DNA from: an uncultured Lachnospiraceae bacterium
GTDB lineage: Bacteria > Bacillota > Clostridia > Lachnospirales > Lachnospiraceae
Length of the DNA stretch: 7,539 nt
Reading direction: 5' to 3'
NCBI GenBank assembly: GCA_902783395.1
Contig: CACZRA010000114.1
Span: 1-7,539 of the forward strand
Position numbers and translations under genes: made by a program. Below the pieces are notes generated by a model. That model had not been told where the DNA came from and made no database searches. It worked only from the letters and a program-made list of their open reading frames with translations. This document shows, in pieces, positions 7,097-7,539 of the stretch. Numbering within the stretch: position 1 is the stretch's first letter; each line of letters begins with the position of its first letter.

Positions 7097-7378
7097 TCGC
7101 TTTCCCATAAGCTCAGCCACCTCATATGTGACTTTCCGGCCGGTCTGGGATACTCCCTCACTTACGACACCGTTGTCAGCACACATTATCACAAGGGCTT
7201 TCTTTGAAAGATCGGGCATCACACTTCCCTGCACCGCCGCAGCCCGGCATATCATGTCTTCAAGATATCCAAGTCCGTCGACGGGCTTTGCGAGTGTATC
7301 CCACCGTGCCTTTGCAAGCCTTCTTATTTCTTCGTCAGGCCCTGTTATCTTTAGAGAAGCCAGCTCTTCAGGTATCAT
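7094..7378 (-). CDS. cobT: CobT N-terminal fragment (ends at premature in-frame TGA)
   Basis: These 94 residues are the N-terminal quarter of nicotinate-nucleotide--dimethylbenzimidazole phosphoribosyltransferase. The enzyme transfers phosphoribose from nicotinate mononucleotide to the lower-ligand base to make alpha-ribazole phosphate. Family signatures seen are KPVDGLG (about residues 32-38), the strand-turn ALVIMCADNGVVSEGVSQTG (about 61-80), and VTYEVAELMGK. The ATG at 7378 lies inside the end of cbiP (11-nt overlap), with a GGGG stretch 7 nt upstream as a weak ribosome-binding site. Translation stops at a TGA (7096-7094) where homologues continue without a break. The continuation, in the same frame, is the 259-codon fragment that follows. 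Alone this piece lacks the catalytic glutamates and would not be active. Read through the TGA, the protein would be 359 residues, the usual length for CobT. Confidence 0.85.
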   Translation of the reverse strand: MIPEELASLKITGPDEEIRRLAKARWDTLAKPVDGLGYLEDMICRAAAVQGSVMPDLSKKALVIMCADNGVVSEGVSQTGRKVTYEVAELMGKR

Positions 7379-7539
7379 TCTTTATCCCCATGATCCCGTA
7401 TATATAATCCATATCAAGGCTCTCCCTTAATACCTCTGCCAGCAGATCATACTGGCTGTCCTTGTATTCCGCGTAATCGGTTATTTCACCTCTTCCGATA
7501 CTCTTTCCTCCTGCCGCTGATACCTTTTCCATGACCGGA
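7368..7539 (-). CDS. cbiP: Cobyric acid synthase, C-terminal end (partial, runs off window edge)
   Basis: This is the last 56 codons of a gene whose start lies beyond position 7539. The family is the glutamine-dependent cobyric acid synthase (CbiP/CobQ), which amidates the b, d, e and g side chains of adenosylcobyrinic acid a,c-diamide in the cytosol. The visible peptide carries the characteristic tail, with YDLLAEVLRESLDMDYIYGI matching the family ending of the type 'YDxLAdxvRexlDmdxIYxi'. The synthetase and glutamine amidotransferase domains are outside the window, so no catalytic residue can be checked. The TGA stop (7370-7368) lies inside the next gene: the cobT start ATG at 7378 overlaps by 11 nt, implying translational coupling. 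Its place directly upstream of cobT and cobU fits a cobalamin operon. A related amidotransferase (CbiA) is less likely because its C-terminus differs. Identification rests on this short tail plus context. Confidence 0.8.
   Translation of the reverse strand, partial: PVMEKVSAAGGKSIGRGEITDYAEYKDSQYDLLAEVLRESLDMDYIYGIMGIKNDT

Noticed and set aside
6299..7378. Reassignment of TGA to a sense codon in this genome as the explanation for the cobT stop
   Set aside because: TGA ends cbiP, cobT, cbiB and cobD at the expected family lengths, and no other gene here has an internal TGA.
7368..7378. Possible programmed frameshift at the cbiP-cobT 11-nt overlap
   Set aside because: Both proteins have their expected ends, there is no slippery heptamer, and an identical-length overlap occurs at cobD-cbiC. 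Ordinary translational coupling explains it.

Overview
The window is an uninterrupted piece of an anaerobic-type (early cobalt insertion) cobalamin biosynthesis operon. Every gene is on the minus strand, so transcription runs from position 7539 towards 1. Gene content, clostridial-style CobU and CobQ/CbiP variants, strong AAGGAG/AGGGAG ribosome-binding sites, frequent ATA, AGA and AGG codons and roughly balanced GC suggest an anaerobic Clostridia member, plausibly Lachnospiraceae. That assignment is inference. There are no RNA genes, mobile elements, CRISPR arrays or long non-coding stretches. The largest gap between genes is 13 nt, so I see no internal promoter, terminator or cobalamin riboswitch; a riboswitch, if present, would lie upstream, beyond 7539.

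Layout in order of transcription: the C-terminal end of cbiP/cobQ (7539-7368); cobT, interrupted by an in-frame TGA at 7094-7096 (7378-6299); cobU (6302-5766); cobS (5762-4989); cbiB (GTG start at 4975, to 3956); cobD (3954-2902); cbiC (2912-2274); cbiD (2260-1130); cbiF (1130-369); and the N-terminal third of cbiG (365-1). Neighbours overlap or nearly touch (ATGA, TAATG, two 11-nt overlaps, 1-3 nt gaps), which implies one mRNA with translational coupling.

Together the genes cover corrin-ring methylation and rearrangement (cbiF, cbiG, cbiD, cbiC), side-chain amidation (cbiP), aminopropanol arm supply and attachment (cobD, cbiB), and nucleotide loop assembly (cobU, cobT, cobS). Other steps (cbiK/X, cbiL, cbiH, cbiJ, cbiE/T, cbiA, adenosyltransferase) are not in the window.

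The clearest anomaly is cobT. One TGA splits an otherwise well-conserved, full-length reading frame with no net frameshift, and the catalytic residues downstream are intact. Other genes here use TGA as their terminal stop, so wholesale recoding is unlikely. A sequencing error, a recent nonsense mutation, or readthrough/re-initiation are the live options. I did not find an unknown system; the rest is a well-preserved known pathway with a few local curiosities.
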